From Halomicrobium sp. LC1Hm (GTDB lineage Archaea; Halobacteriota; Halobacteria; Halobacteriales; Haloarculaceae): a DNA stretch of 64,000 bases. This document shows, one piece after another, positions 52,470 to 61,757 of this stretch. Every line of letters begins with the position of its first letter. Positions within the stretch are counted from its first letter, which is position 1. Location: contig NZ_CP044129.1 of assembly GCF_009617995.1 (NCBI RefSeq), positions 868,001 to 932,000 of the forward strand. The letters are read 5' to 3'. The notes under the pieces were generated by a model that did no database searches, was not told where the DNA came from, and saw nothing but the letters and a program-made list of their open reading frames with translations. A program made the position numbers and the translations under genes.

Positions 52470-53678
52470 ATGCCCTCCACTCGACGACGGTTGCTCGCGT
52501 CTGCGGGATTCGCACTCGCTGGCGCTGTCGGCGGTTCCGTTGCCGGCGCACAGTCCGAGTCGCCCCCCGAACCACTCTCGTGGCCGATGGCCCGCTACGA
52601 CGCGGCCGGCACGGCCTCCCACCCGTCTGCGACGGGGCCGCGTAGCGAGGTCGAGGTCGCCTGGAGCCACGAGTCGACGGACTGGTTCCGGGGGACCACG
52701 TCGCCGATCAGCGTCGGTGGCCGGCTCTACGCGGCCGGGGGCGGCCTGCTCGCGCTGGACCCGGAAAACGGCGAGCGAGTGTTCGGAGCCTCGGGACCCT
52801 ACCAGTCGAGTCCCGCCCGTGCCCCGGCCGCTATCTACGAGACGGCGACGCTGGCCGTGACCACGCCGACGGAGGTCTTCGGTCTGAACGAGGGCTGCGG
52901 GATCGGCGTGCCCCTGACGGACGAGCGTCTGGGTGTCGAGCGGTGGCGCGGGCCGGGTTCGAAGCCCGGCTTCTTCGGCCCCCCGGAACCGCCGTCGCCG
53001 GTCGTCGCCGACGAGACGATCTACACCCCCGTTCCGGCCGGGGAGTCGCTCGTCGCGCTGGACTCCGAGAGCGGCCACGTTCGCTGGCGGGTGGCGTTCG
53101 ACGACGAGGAGACGAGTTCGTCGTTCCAGCGCCCGGCCGTCCGGGACGGGCTGGTCTTCGCGACGGCCTGGCCCGGACAGGTGTCGGCCTATCGCGCCGA
53201 GAGCGGTGGACAGGAGTGGCACCGCAAACTCGACGAACAGATGATCGGCCCGCCGGTCGCGGCGGCGGAGGGCGTGATCGTTCAGACTCGCGAGGATGTC
53301 CGGTTGCTCGACCCGGCCGACGGCAGTCGCCTGTGGGACACCGACCTCGACGCGAACGTCACCGACAGCGTCCCGGCGGTCGCCGACGGGACCGTGTTCG
53401 TGGCCGACGAACTCGGATCGATGCGCGCGCTGGACCTCGCGAGCGGCGAGGTGCTGTGGACGACCCCGTTCGACGGCAAGACGGCTCCCGTCGTGGCCGA
53501 CGGCGTCGTGTACGCGGTCCGCTCGGGGTTCGAACTGGTCGGAATCGACGCCGCGAGCGGCGAGCGACTGTTCACCTACCGGCCCTCGCAGGTCCCGCTG
53601 TCCGCGCCGATCGTCGGCGACGGACGGCTGTACGCCGCCAACCGAAAGCGCGTGATCGCTCTGGAGGAGACGGCATGA
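52470..53678 (+). CDS. PQQ-like beta-propeller exported protein, 402 aa
   Basis: ATG 52470 is preceded directly by an alternative GTG. RRRLLASAGFALAGAVGGSV is a Tat-type signal ending near AGA. Propeller blades repeat GRLYAAGGGLLALDPENG and GTVFVADELGSMRALDLASG. No lipobox cysteine, unlike the propeller at 23488. Its stop overlaps the membrane protein gene that follows. Confidence 0.8.
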   Translation: MPSTRRRLLASAGFALAGAVGGSVAGAQSESPPEPLSWPMARYDAAGTASHPSATGPRSEVEVAWSHESTDWFRGTTSPISVGGRLYAAGGGLLALDPENGERVFGASGPYQSSPARAPAAIYETATLAVTTPTEVFGLNEGCGIGVPLTDERLGVERWRGPGSKPGFFGPPEPPSPVVADETIYTPVPAGESLVALDSESGHVRWRVAFDDEETSSSFQRPAVRDGLVFATAWPGQVSAYRAESGGQEWHRKLDEQMIGPPVAAAEGVIVQTREDVRLLDPADGSRLWDTDLDANVTDSVPAVADGTVFVADELGSMRALDLASGEVLWTTPFDGKTAPVVADGVVYAVRSGFELVGIDAASGERLFTYRPSQVPLSAPIVGDGRLYAANRKRVIALEETA

Positions 53679-54478
53679 CGCCGGAGTCAGACGGCGGGAC
53701 GGTCGTCGACGACGGTGCCGTCGACGAGCGGTCGTCGTCACCGCAGACGACGGTGACCGTGCTGTGGGCCGCCCTGACGGAACTCCGGCGGGACCCCCGG
53801 TTGCTGGGTCCGTTCGCCGTCGCCGGGCTCCTTGTCGCACTCGCAGACTGGCTCCGGCAGTGGGACCCGATCCCCGTCGCGGCGCCCAACTGGATGGCCG
53901 AGACCGTCAGCCTTCAGTACTCGGTGTTCCCCCGCGGGACCGCCCGGACCGGCAGACGCATCGGTGCGGTCGTGGATCTGGAGCTGCCGTACCTCCTCGG
54001 TGCAGTCGCCCTGGAAACCGCCGTCTTGCTGGCGATCGGCGCGGCCGGGTGGCTGACGATGACGCGCGCCCTCGACGGCCAGCGAGACCGCGGGTCGCTG
54101 ACTCGCTACCTCGCGGTGCTCGTCACTGTGACGGCCGTTCTCGGCGTGTTCGGTCCCGTCGAGTTCTCGCCGGGGAGCGTCCCGCTGGGACTGCTCGTCG
54201 TGTTCGCCATCTCGTTCGTGGTGGTCTCGCTGTTCCCGTTTCCCGGATACCTCGCCGTCGGCCTCGGCGTCCCGGCGGCGCTGCGGGCGAGCGTCGCGAC
54301 GGCGCGCGGACAGCGCTTCCGGCTGTTCGGCCTCGTCCTCGCGTTCGGTCTCGCCGTCTGGGGGCTGGCGCTGGTCCCCGTCGCCGGTGGATTCCTGAGC
54401 ACGGCGCTCGTGGCACCGATCCAGGCCGTCTCGATCGCCGTCTTGCTCCGGCGGTCCGGGCCGGTGTCGGCCGAGTGA
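53675..54478 (+). CDS. Multi-span membrane protein, 267 aa
   Basis: About six hydrophobic segments (FAVAGLLVALADW, LGAVALETAVLLAIGAAGWL, LLVVFAISFVVVSLFPFPG, LVLAFGLAVWGLALVPVAGG). Coupled to the propeller gene by ATGA, so the two may work together at the membrane. Unknown function. Confidence 0.7.
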   Translation: MTPESDGGTVVDDGAVDERSSSPQTTVTVLWAALTELRRDPRLLGPFAVAGLLVALADWLRQWDPIPVAAPNWMAETVSLQYSVFPRGTARTGRRIGAVVDLELPYLLGAVALETAVLLAIGAAGWLTMTRALDGQRDRGSLTRYLAVLVTVTAVLGVFGPVEFSPGSVPLGLLVVFAISFVVVSLFPFPGYLAVGLGVPAALRASVATARGQRFRLFGLVLAFGLAVWGLALVPVAGGFLSTALVAPIQAVSIAVLLRRSGPVSAE

Positions 54479-54509
54479 CACCGGGCACTCGCCGGCCGTC
54501 CGCCCTCGC

Positions 54510-55028
54510 TCAGCGGAGGAGCCAGTCGAGACTGGAGGCACACGTGTAGCTCCCGCCGGTGCCGTCCGATTCGAGCCTGAGTTCGTGCTCTTGCTCGCGC
54601 TCGGTGCAGGTGCGGATGTCGGTGTGGACGTGGCGCTGGTCGTCGCCGAGATCCTCGACGACGTAGATCGTGACGTTCCCCGGCGTCCAGGCCTCGACCG
54701 TCGTCGTCACGTTCTCGCCCGGCTCGACGGTGTGGCGCTGGCTGGGGACGCCGTCGTCGGCTATCGTCACGTTCCGGAACTCGCCGGGCCAGTAGAGCTG
54801 TTCGAGCGTCGCGAGTCGGCGGTCGCCGTCGTCGGTCGTAACGGCGAAGTTCAGCTCCATCACGGACTCGGTCTCGGCGACGGTGTAGGCGGTCACGCGG
54901 TGGGTGGTGTCTGCCTGGTTCTCGATCGTCAGCTCGGGCGGGGCGTCGATCACCCCTCCAGCGACGACGGAGAGTCCACTCAGGGCGAGCAATCCGACGA
55001 GGAGGGCAGTCGTCGTTCGGGGGGCCAT
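54510..55028 (-). CDS. Exported hypothetical protein, 172 aa
   Basis: ATG 55028. Signal peptide TTALLVGLLALSGLSVVAGG, then a beta-rich domain (PELTIENQADTTHRVTAYTV) with two cysteines near the end (CTERE, TCASS). Probably secreted or membrane-attached. Unknown family. Divergent from the PHP gene. Confidence 0.65.
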   Translation of the reverse strand: MAPRTTTALLVGLLALSGLSVVAGGVIDAPPELTIENQADTTHRVTAYTVAETESVMELNFAVTTDDGDRRLATLEQLYWPGEFRNVTIADDGVPSQRHTVEPGENVTTTVEAWTPGNVTIYVVEDLGDDQRHVHTDIRTCTEREQEHELRLESDGTGGSYTCASSLDWLLR

Positions 55029-55109
55029 GGTGTCGGCGACGAAGGGGGAACTAACGGTTCTTTCGTTCGCGGCGCAACCGACTTTGCCGCCGGTGCCCAG
55101 TGGGCCACC

Positions 55110-55886
55110 GTGTACGACTACCACGCTCACACCAACTACTCGGACGGTCGGTACATGTTCCACATGGCCCGGGCCGCGGCGGCGGCGGGGATCGACGGGA
55201 TCGGCTTCACCGATCACTGTACCGTCACCGAGCGCGCGTTCCGCCGCGAGGAGCGAGCCCGCTACGGGTTCAACCTCGACGAGACCTACGAGCGCCGACG
55301 AACGGGGATCGAGTCGCTGCGCGCGGAGGCCGACGTGGCGATCTACGACGGCGTCGAGATGGACTATCATCCGAACGACGAGGACGCGATCGCCGACTTC
55401 CTGGCCGAGGCCGACTTCGACTACGCGATCGGGAGCGTCCACGAACTCGACGGTGCGAACGTACAGGTCCCCTCGAACTACGCCGGCCGCTCCGAAGCGG
55501 CACTCGACGCCCTCGTCGACGAGTACTTCGACCGTCTCGTCGAGCTGATCGAGTCCGAGCTGTTCGACGTGGCCGCCCACCCGGACCTGATCGAGCGGAC
55601 GCCGCCGCTGGCCGGCCGCGCGACCGAGGAGCAGTATCGCCGCGTGGCGGCGGCGTTCGCCGACTCGCGGACGATCCCCGAGATCAACGCCGGGCGCGCG
55701 CTGACCGATCTCGACCTCGTCCACCCGACGGCACCGTTCCGGTCGGTGCTGGCCGAGTACGACGTGTCCGTCACCGTCGGCTCCGATTCGCACACCCCCG
55801 ATGAGATCGAGGCGCGAGCGCCCTTCCTGCGGTCGTTCTTCGAGGAGGCAGAGCTCGATCCCGTCGCGCCGCCCGCGCTCCAGTAG
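55110..55886 (+). CDS. PHP-domain phosphoesterase (histidinol-phosphatase-like)
   Basis: 258 aa from GTG 55110. YDYHAHTNYSDG, FTDHC, GVEMDYH, SVHELDG, AAHPDL and GSDSHTPDEI are the metal-binding motifs of PHP phosphoesterases. Histidinol phosphatase is the best-known activity of this group. Substrate here is not proven. Confidence 0.85.
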   Translation: MYDYHAHTNYSDGRYMFHMARAAAAAGIDGIGFTDHCTVTERAFRREERARYGFNLDETYERRRTGIESLRAEADVAIYDGVEMDYHPNDEDAIADFLAEADFDYAIGSVHELDGANVQVPSNYAGRSEAALDALVDEYFDRLVELIESELFDVAAHPDLIERTPPLAGRATEEQYRRVAAAFADSRTIPEINAGRALTDLDLVHPTAPFRSVLAEYDVSVTVGSDSHTPDEIEARAPFLRSFFEEAELDPVAPPALQ

Positions 55887-55889
55887 CGC

Positions 55890-56597
55890 CTACCGGAGTT
55901 CCCGCAGCCCCGCCAGCATCTCGTCCATCTCGGCGTCCGCGATGGCGAGCGAGAAGCCGTCGATGCGGGCGAGATCGACCGCGTGGTCCCAGAGGGCGTC
56001 CGATTCGAGTCCGTGCAGGACGACCGCGTTGGGCGTCGGCGTCACGACCCGCAGCGCGACCAGCGGCGACTCGCCGCGAGTCACGTCGGTAAACACCAGC
56101 GCCCGGTTGGTCGACTGCCCGTAGAGCTGGTAGAACTCGTCCGACGAGAGCCGGGTGATCGCGGCGATGGAGTTGATGACGGTGTGGCCGGCGACGGTAT
56201 CGGCGTCCCCGCCGACCAGCTCGGTGGCCCCGATGGCGTCGTAGAACTGTGCCAGCGGGACGTTGGCGGCGTACTCGCCCAGATCGTGGACCACGTCGGA
56301 GTCGAAGCCGGCCGACAGGACGCGAGCGTGCTGGCGGATGTGTTCGCCGCCGCGTCGCTCGTCGATGTCAAGCAGCGCCGAGACGACCCGCCTGACCACG
56401 CCGATGCCGGGGTTGTCGCGCCGCCCGCTCTCGTAGTCGGAGACGACAGAGGGCGACACGTCGAGCGCGTCGGCCAGCCCCGTCTGGCTCACTTCGAAGT
56501 CCGTGCGCCACTTGCGGACGGTCTCGCCGGGCGCGTCGCTGAGCGCGATCTCGCCCGCCATCTTCTCTGCCAGTTCCGCCCGCGGTCCCCGAACCAT
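55890..56597 (-). CDS. XRE-family transcriptional regulator, 235 aa
   Basis: The helix-turn-helix is KWRTDFEVSQTGLADALDVS then PSVVSDYESGRR (about 27-60). The C-terminal 150 residues form a ligand- or partner-binding domain (FYDAIGATELVGGDADTVAG). Archaeal XRE regulators of this length (MJ0621-like) are widespread. Ends 3 nt from the convergent PHP gene. Confidence 0.8.
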   Translation of the reverse strand: MVRGPRAELAEKMAGEIALSDAPGETVRKWRTDFEVSQTGLADALDVSPSVVSDYESGRRDNPGIGVVRRVVSALLDIDERRGGEHIRQHARVLSAGFDSDVVHDLGEYAANVPLAQFYDAIGATELVGGDADTVAGHTVINSIAAITRLSSDEFYQLYGQSTNRALVFTDVTRGESPLVALRVVTPTPNAVVLHGLESDALWDHAVDLARIDGFSLAIADAEMDEMLAGLRELR

Positions 56598-56644
56598 ACC
56601 TCACCGTCTACACGGAGACGGGCAAAAGCGTACCGGAGCCGCCG

Positions 56645-57214
56645 TCACCGGCCGCTGCTCGCGAGGGTGGCCCCGATCCCCGCACCGATCGAGCCGAACA
56701 CGAGCGGGTAGACCAGCCCGGCCAGCCCGATCGCCGGCACCAGCGTCGGCCCGCCCGACGAGGAGTCGACGGTGACGGTAAAGAGGACGGCTCCGACGAT
56801 CGCCAGCGGGAGGTAGCCGGCCGTGACCGCGCCGCCGGTCCGCACCGCGTCGCCCACGTCGCTCGCGTCGGCCATCCGGGCACCGAAGAGGCCGGCCGCG
56901 ATCAACAGCGCCGGTGGGAGCACGTACAGGACGGGCGACAGCGCGTCCCCCTGTGCGATGTAGTTGAGGACCTCAGTGCCGCCGAGAAACGGGATATCGA
57001 TGTCGATCGTCGTCGTCACGCCGTGGGCGTTGTAGAACACCCAGCCGACGAGCTTCCAGGCGACGCCGCCGTCGCCGACCGCCTCGACGATCTGGTTCAG
57101 GCTCGACTCCTCGACTGCGGGGCCACTGAGGACGTACGTGAAGACGTAGCCCAGCACGTACGCCCCGATCCCGCTTCCGGCGGCCGGTCCCAGCTCGCGA
57201 ACAGTTTCTTTCAT
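56645..57214 (-). CDS. Multi-span membrane protein, 189 aa
   Basis: ATG 57214. Four or five hydrophobic segments (YVLGYVFTYVLSG, VLYVLPPALLIAAGLFGARM, YLPLAIVGAVLFTVTV, IGLAGLVYPLVFGSIGAGIG). Resembles haloarchaeal transporter-like hypothetical proteins. Function unknown. Confidence 0.65.
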   Translation of the reverse strand: MKETVRELGPAAGSGIGAYVLGYVFTYVLSGPAVEESSLNQIVEAVGDGGVAWKLVGWVFYNAHGVTTTIDIDIPFLGGTEVLNYIAQGDALSPVLYVLPPALLIAAGLFGARMADASDVGDAVRTGGAVTAGYLPLAIVGAVLFTVTVDSSSGGPTLVPAIGLAGLVYPLVFGSIGAGIGATLASSGR

Positions 57215-57299
57215 GTCGTTCGCCCTGCGAGCAGCCACGGTATAGGTCTTTGGGGGCCGCGAGGCAAACACTGATGGCGACGACGGCGAAAGCGACCGT

Positions 57300-58532
57300 A
57301 TGGCAACGAGCGCGTCGCTGACCGAGCCGTCGGTCCTCGCGCACACGAAACGCGAGCTGTTTCCCGGCGACGATCCGGACGGCTACGTCGTCGCAGACAC
57401 GCAGTTCGCCCAGGAGCGGTGGGTCGACCGCCGCCCGATCGCCGAGGAGACGAAGGCCGCACTCGCGCCGTTCAACCATGTCCAGGTCGGCACCGGCTAC
57501 CCGGATCTCGTCGGCGTCGGACCGCTGGACGACGACCTGCTCGCGGTCGACCGGCAGGGCGAGCGGCCGCCGCTGGTGGTCGTCGAGGCCAAGGGCTACT
57601 CCGGCGGGACGGTCGACGGAGAGCGTGCCGTCGTCCAGGCACACGACCGGCTCGACGAGGCCAACGTCGCCTTCGTCTCGGCTCCCCTGGCGTCGATCCG
57701 AGACGGCGAGCGCACGCTGGCGCGCGAACTGAACGTCGGCGTCCTCGGCGTCACGGAAGGCGGGCGTGTCGAGGTGCTCGAACGCCCCAGAGTTGTCGGG
57801 AACCGGACCGACGGCGAGGCCGGCGCGATCCGGTTCCAGGCCGGTGCCCAGGGCGTCGCCGAGAAGAGCTTCGGGCTGAACCACCCCAAGAACTACCTGG
57901 CCTACCCGCTGGCGGTCGCACACGACGGCGAGACGGACCGACTCGTCGCCGACCACATCGTCGGCGCGGTCGACGCGGCCCGCCAGGGCGCGGCCTTCCT
58001 CGGGCTGATCGACGCGGAGCCCCGGCCGACGCTGACGCCGCTGGGTCGGGAGGTCGTCCGGTTCGGACTCGACGCGTTCGGGACGCTCGCGGCCGCGCTG
58101 GCCGACTTCGAGTCGTATCGCCGATCGCGAAAGCGGTTCGTCGACGTCGCCCCGCGCTGGGGACAGGTCGCTCGCCGCGTCGTCTACGCCTACCCGGCGA
58201 CGACGCTGCTGGTCGAGGAACTCCAGCAGATGCACGACGACGGCATCGAGGCCCCCTCGCTGGTCGAACTGGTCGAGTGGCTCCACGCCCACCACCCGAC
58301 GTTCACCGTCGAGCTCTTCTTCCGTGGCGACGAGGCGGTCCGGGAGCGCGTCCTGACTGAAGGCGGCGATCTCAGGGCAGCCGCTCTCTCGGCGGGGAGG
58401 GTCTATCACTCGCCGACGGTCTTTCAGCTCAAGGCGATGCTGTACCACGCCGGTCTGCTCACGGATCGCGGGGCCGAGCCGTCGAAGCTCGATCCAGAGC
58501 GTGACACGTGGGCGCTGTGTCACCCGGTCTGA
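57300..58532 (+). CDS. Hypothetical protein with PD-(D/E)XK-like region, 410 aa
   Basis: ATG 57300. YPDLVGVGPL and LVVVEAKGYSGG give a D...E-x-K strand pair like that of PD-(D/E)XK nucleases (about 62-100). The C-terminal half is helical, with a winged-helix-like stretch (TVFQLKAMLYHAGLL). Convergent with the FG-GAP gene, overlapping by 13 nt. Nuclease activity is uncertain. Confidence 0.65.
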   Translation: MATSASLTEPSVLAHTKRELFPGDDPDGYVVADTQFAQERWVDRRPIAEETKAALAPFNHVQVGTGYPDLVGVGPLDDDLLAVDRQGERPPLVVVEAKGYSGGTVDGERAVVQAHDRLDEANVAFVSAPLASIRDGERTLARELNVGVLGVTEGGRVEVLERPRVVGNRTDGEAGAIRFQAGAQGVAEKSFGLNHPKNYLAYPLAVAHDGETDRLVADHIVGAVDAARQGAAFLGLIDAEPRPTLTPLGREVVRFGLDAFGTLAAALADFESYRRSRKRFVDVAPRWGQVARRVVYAYPATTLLVEELQQMHDDGIEAPSLVELVEWLHAHHPTFTVELFFRGDEAVRERVLTEGGDLRAAALSAGRVYHSPTVFQLKAMLYHAGLLTDRGAEPSKLDPERDTWALCHPV

Positions 58533-60184
58533 TCGCCGGTCGGGAACGTCGTCACCGTCTCGATACCGTCGGGCGAGAGACGGACCCGCTGGTTCGGTGC
58601 CACGTCGTCGAAGGTCCGTTCGGTCCCGTCGGGCCACGTGACCGTGATCGTCACGTCGCCCTCGCCCGCGAGGCCGACGTGGCCGACCTGGCTCTCCTGT
58701 GAGAGATAGTCCGTCTCCGAGTACTGGACGACCTGCTGGGAACTCTCCTCGCCGGTCACGGTGACGGTCGCGCCCAGCGCCGTCCCGCCGGTCTCGTCGA
58801 CGGCCCGGAACTGCAGGCGATCCGTGTCGCTGGTGACCGTGTTCTCGTAGACGGCGAACCGGTCGCCGTAGGCGGCCGAGATCACGTCCTGATCCCCGTC
58901 GTTGTCGAAGTCGAGCGCGACCAGGCCACGCCCGTCGGTCTCGGGGAGCCCCCGCTCGTCGGCCGCGAGGTTCTCGAACCCCTCGTCGGTCCGCTCCCAG
59001 AGCATCGGGAAGGTGTAGTGTGGATCGTCGGGGTCCAGTCGGAACACGTTCTGAGTCGCGTGCATGAGGTCGCGGTCCCCGTCGTTGTCGAAGTCCGTCG
59101 CCGTCGCGGCCCACCCCCAGCCGCCCGTCTGGACGCCCAGGGATTCGGCTCGATCCTCGAAGGTGCCGTTGCCCTGGTTGATCATGACGGTGTTGCCCTT
59201 CGTCCGGCCCGAGTGGAAGACGAACGTCGACATCCGTTCGAGCAACTCGTATCGCTCCTCGGACATGTTGTCCCGGGAGATGGGCAATTCGATGTTCGTG
59301 ACGAACACGTCCCGGCGGCGGTCGCCGTCGAAGTCTGCGACCTCGACGGACATCCCGTTGCGTGCGGTCGGCCCCTCCAGTTGTCGCTGGCTGAAGGTGC
59401 CGTCACCCTCGTTGACGTAGAGCACGTCGGTGTTGTAGTCGTTGGCGACGTAGATGTCCGGTCGGCCGTCGCCGGTGAGGTCCGTGGCGGTGGCGGCCAG
59501 ACTCCAGCGGTCGCCCTCGATGCCGGCGTCCTCGACGCGCTCGAACTCGCCGCCGACGTTGCGATAGAGGGAGTTGGGGTAGCCGTTGTCCGACGCGAGG
59601 GTCTCGTTCAGTGCGCTCTTGCCGGCCGGGGTCTTTTCGAGCCAGTCACCGGACTGGTAGAGGAACAGGTCGACGCGGCCGTCGCCGTCGAAGTCGGCCG
59701 GGGCGGCCCCGAGCGGGTGCGTGACGTTCCCCAGACCCACGTCGTCGGGTTCGAACGACCCCTCGTCGTTGTGGAGCGCGACGACGCCACCGCCGCGGGG
59801 CAACAACAGGAGGTCTTTCCAGCCGTCGTCGTCGTAGTCGACGAACGTGGCGCTCTTGAACTGCCGGTCGTACTCCGGTAACGCCCCCGAGGGACTGAAC
59901 TCGCCGCCGGTGTTCTCGAACAGGACCGGCCGCTCGCCCCCGACCGCCAGCACGTCGTCCCAGCCGTCGTTGTCCACGTCGGCGACGTAGACGCCCGCGT
60001 TGCCGTTGCCGGCCCCGCCCGCCACGTCGTCGCTGTAGTTCAGCCCCACCTCTCCGGTCACGTCCTCGAAGCCGATCTCGCCGCCGGTGTCGCCACCCCC
60101 GCCCATCTCCGCGATCGAGGTACAGCCGGCGGTCACGGTCAGCAGTGCGACGACGGTGACTGCCAGCGTCCGTCGGTCGATCAT
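58520..60184 (-). CDS. FG-GAP/ASPIC (CRTAC1-like) lipoprotein, 554 aa
   Basis: Lipoprotein signal VVALLTVTAGC. Repeated FG-GAP blades with Ca-binding DxDNDGxxD loops (VADVDNDGWDDVLAVGG, TDFDNDGDRDLMHA, LDFDNDGDQDVISAA) form a beta-propeller. The C-terminal ASPIC/UnbV domain has VTVTWPDGTER-like text (ITVTWPDGTERTFDDVAPNQ). Outer face of the membrane. Overlaps the partner gene at 60181 (ATGA). Confidence 0.88.
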   Translation of the reverse strand: MIDRRTLAVTVVALLTVTAGCTSIAEMGGGGDTGGEIGFEDVTGEVGLNYSDDVAGGAGNGNAGVYVADVDNDGWDDVLAVGGERPVLFENTGGEFSPSGALPEYDRQFKSATFVDYDDDGWKDLLLLPRGGGVVALHNDEGSFEPDDVGLGNVTHPLGAAPADFDGDGRVDLFLYQSGDWLEKTPAGKSALNETLASDNGYPNSLYRNVGGEFERVEDAGIEGDRWSLAATATDLTGDGRPDIYVANDYNTDVLYVNEGDGTFSQRQLEGPTARNGMSVEVADFDGDRRRDVFVTNIELPISRDNMSEERYELLERMSTFVFHSGRTKGNTVMINQGNGTFEDRAESLGVQTGGWGWAATATDFDNDGDRDLMHATQNVFRLDPDDPHYTFPMLWERTDEGFENLAADERGLPETDGRGLVALDFDNDGDQDVISAAYGDRFAVYENTVTSDTDRLQFRAVDETGGTALGATVTVTGEESSQQVVQYSETDYLSQESQVGHVGLAGEGDVTITVTWPDGTERTFDDVAPNQRVRLSPDGIETVTTFPTGDQTG

Positions 60185-61485
60185 GGTGTCGGGAGCGCGC
60201 GGTCCTCGCGCGCGGGGACGAGAATCGCCGTCCGTCCCTTCGTTTCGAGGTAGTCGACGATCCCGTGTTCGTCGTCGTCGACGTCGAAGTCGTACTCCTC
60301 GGGCTCCATCGCCCGTCGCGTGGTGACGAAGTCCTCGATGTCCTGCTGGATCGAGGTGAAGTTGAAGTCGACCGGCTCGGGGGCGTCCGTCGCGACCCCC
60401 TCAGAGCGCCGCAGGATGAGCGGATCGAACGAGTCGTCACGGATACTCGCCAGCTTCTGTGAGTGGCCGACGCGGGCGTCTCGCTCGGCGTCCTCGGCCA
60501 TCCGATCGACGTCCGTCTCGGTGATCGAACTCTCGCTGCCGAGCTTGTCGGCGGTCTCGCCGATCTCTTCGGGGTCGTGAGCGGGACAGAACATCTTCTC
60601 GGTGCGGTCTTCGAGGTCGCCGCTGTCGTACCACCGATCGAGGTCGATGTGCAACCGACCGACTGCCGCGGTCGTCCCACCTGCGAACGGTCCCGAGTCG
60701 ATCGTCACCGCCGCTTCGCTGGGCTGGGAGTCTTTGAAGCCAGAGCGAAATCCCATCGAGAGGGGCGCGTCGTCTGGCACGTCGTCCTGCTCGACCTCGT
60801 CGGCGACCAGCCCCTGCCCCACGACGCCGGTGCGGCGCGTCGTCCGTTCGAAGATCCCGGACAGGGTCGCGTCGAACGTGACGCCGTTGAGTTCGTCGAT
60901 CTCGCCCCACAGCGCTTCCTCGGCACCGATCGTCAGCGAGCCCAGATCGCTCGTCAGGAACAGAACTGCGTCGAACTCGTCCGCGTGTTCGGGGTCCTCC
61001 CCGATCGATTCGAGGAGCGATTCGGGCGACGTGATCTGCTCGACCGAGCTCCCGAGCCGATCGAAGTATCGGCTCGTGTAGCCCAGCATCGTCAGCAGGC
61101 CGTCGTTGATCGCCGCCGACTGGTCACCGCCGGTTCCCCACCTGACGGCCGTTTCGAGCGACGAGAGCGACGCCTCGACTCGCTCGCGCTCTGCCGTCGT
61201 CGGCGGCACCGAGCCGACGTAGGAGAGTCCCAGGATGACCTGGTGCTGGGGCAGCGACGTGTTTCCGTGTGCCCCGTGGACGAGATACTGGTTCCACTCG
61301 TGTTGCCCATCGGGCAGCGACGCCGTGTCGGTGCCCGACGGGAAGCGATCACCGCCCGTATCGGTCGCTCCCCCCTCGTCCAGTTCCCGTTCCATGCACG
61401 CGGCGAGTGCGGCTGTCCCACCGATCGCAACCGCCGACCGAACGAAATCGCGGCGAGAGATCCCTCGCATACGGTCGGATGACAT
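60181..61485 (-). CDS. Tat-exported DyP-like/DUF7405 protein, 434 aa
   Basis: RRDFVRSAVAIGGTAALAAC is a Tat lipoprotein signal. The middle (LSMGFRSGFKDSQPSEAAVT) and the late GHSQKLASIRDDSF stretch resemble dye-decolourising-peroxidase-related proteins; haem ligation is not certain. It is cotranscribed with the FG-GAP lipoprotein, a pairing seen in haloarchaea. Confidence 0.7.
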   Translation of the reverse strand: MSSDRMRGISRRDFVRSAVAIGGTAALAACMERELDEGGATDTGGDRFPSGTDTASLPDGQHEWNQYLVHGAHGNTSLPQHQVILGLSYVGSVPPTTAERERVEASLSSLETAVRWGTGGDQSAAINDGLLTMLGYTSRYFDRLGSSVEQITSPESLLESIGEDPEHADEFDAVLFLTSDLGSLTIGAEEALWGEIDELNGVTFDATLSGIFERTTRRTGVVGQGLVADEVEQDDVPDDAPLSMGFRSGFKDSQPSEAAVTIDSGPFAGGTTAAVGRLHIDLDRWYDSGDLEDRTEKMFCPAHDPEEIGETADKLGSESSITETDVDRMAEDAERDARVGHSQKLASIRDDSFDPLILRRSEGVATDAPEPVDFNFTSIQQDIEDFVTTRRAMEPEEYDFDVDDDEHGIVDYLETKGRTAILVPAREDRALPTP

Positions 61486-61726
61486 TGACTGGCATTACCT
61501 TCACACCCTGATAATTCTTTCGCGAAGACGCTGGCATTTCGGTGTCGACGAGTGAAACGAACTGGTTTTCGACACGCAGCTGTCCTCGTTTCCCACCAGC
61601 GGTGAACGCTGTCGCCCGAGAGTACGGACAGTCACACCTGAGACTGCGTACCGAGCGAGGCCCCGCGTCATCCGTCGGCCCAGTTTCGGAGCGGCAACAG
61701 ATTCCAGTGACAAACTGATCCAAAAT

Positions 61727-61752
61727 CATATATGTAATGGTTTGCCAACCAT
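61727..61752 (+). promoter_or_regulatory. TATA box and operator-like hairpin of the ABC binding protein gene
   Basis: CATATAT (61727-61733) lies 25 nt before ATG 61758. ATGGTTTGCCAACCAT (61737-61752) is an inverted repeat with a 4-nt centre straddling the expected transcription start, a typical repressor position. Confidence 0.55.
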
Positions 61753-61757
61753 AGGCC

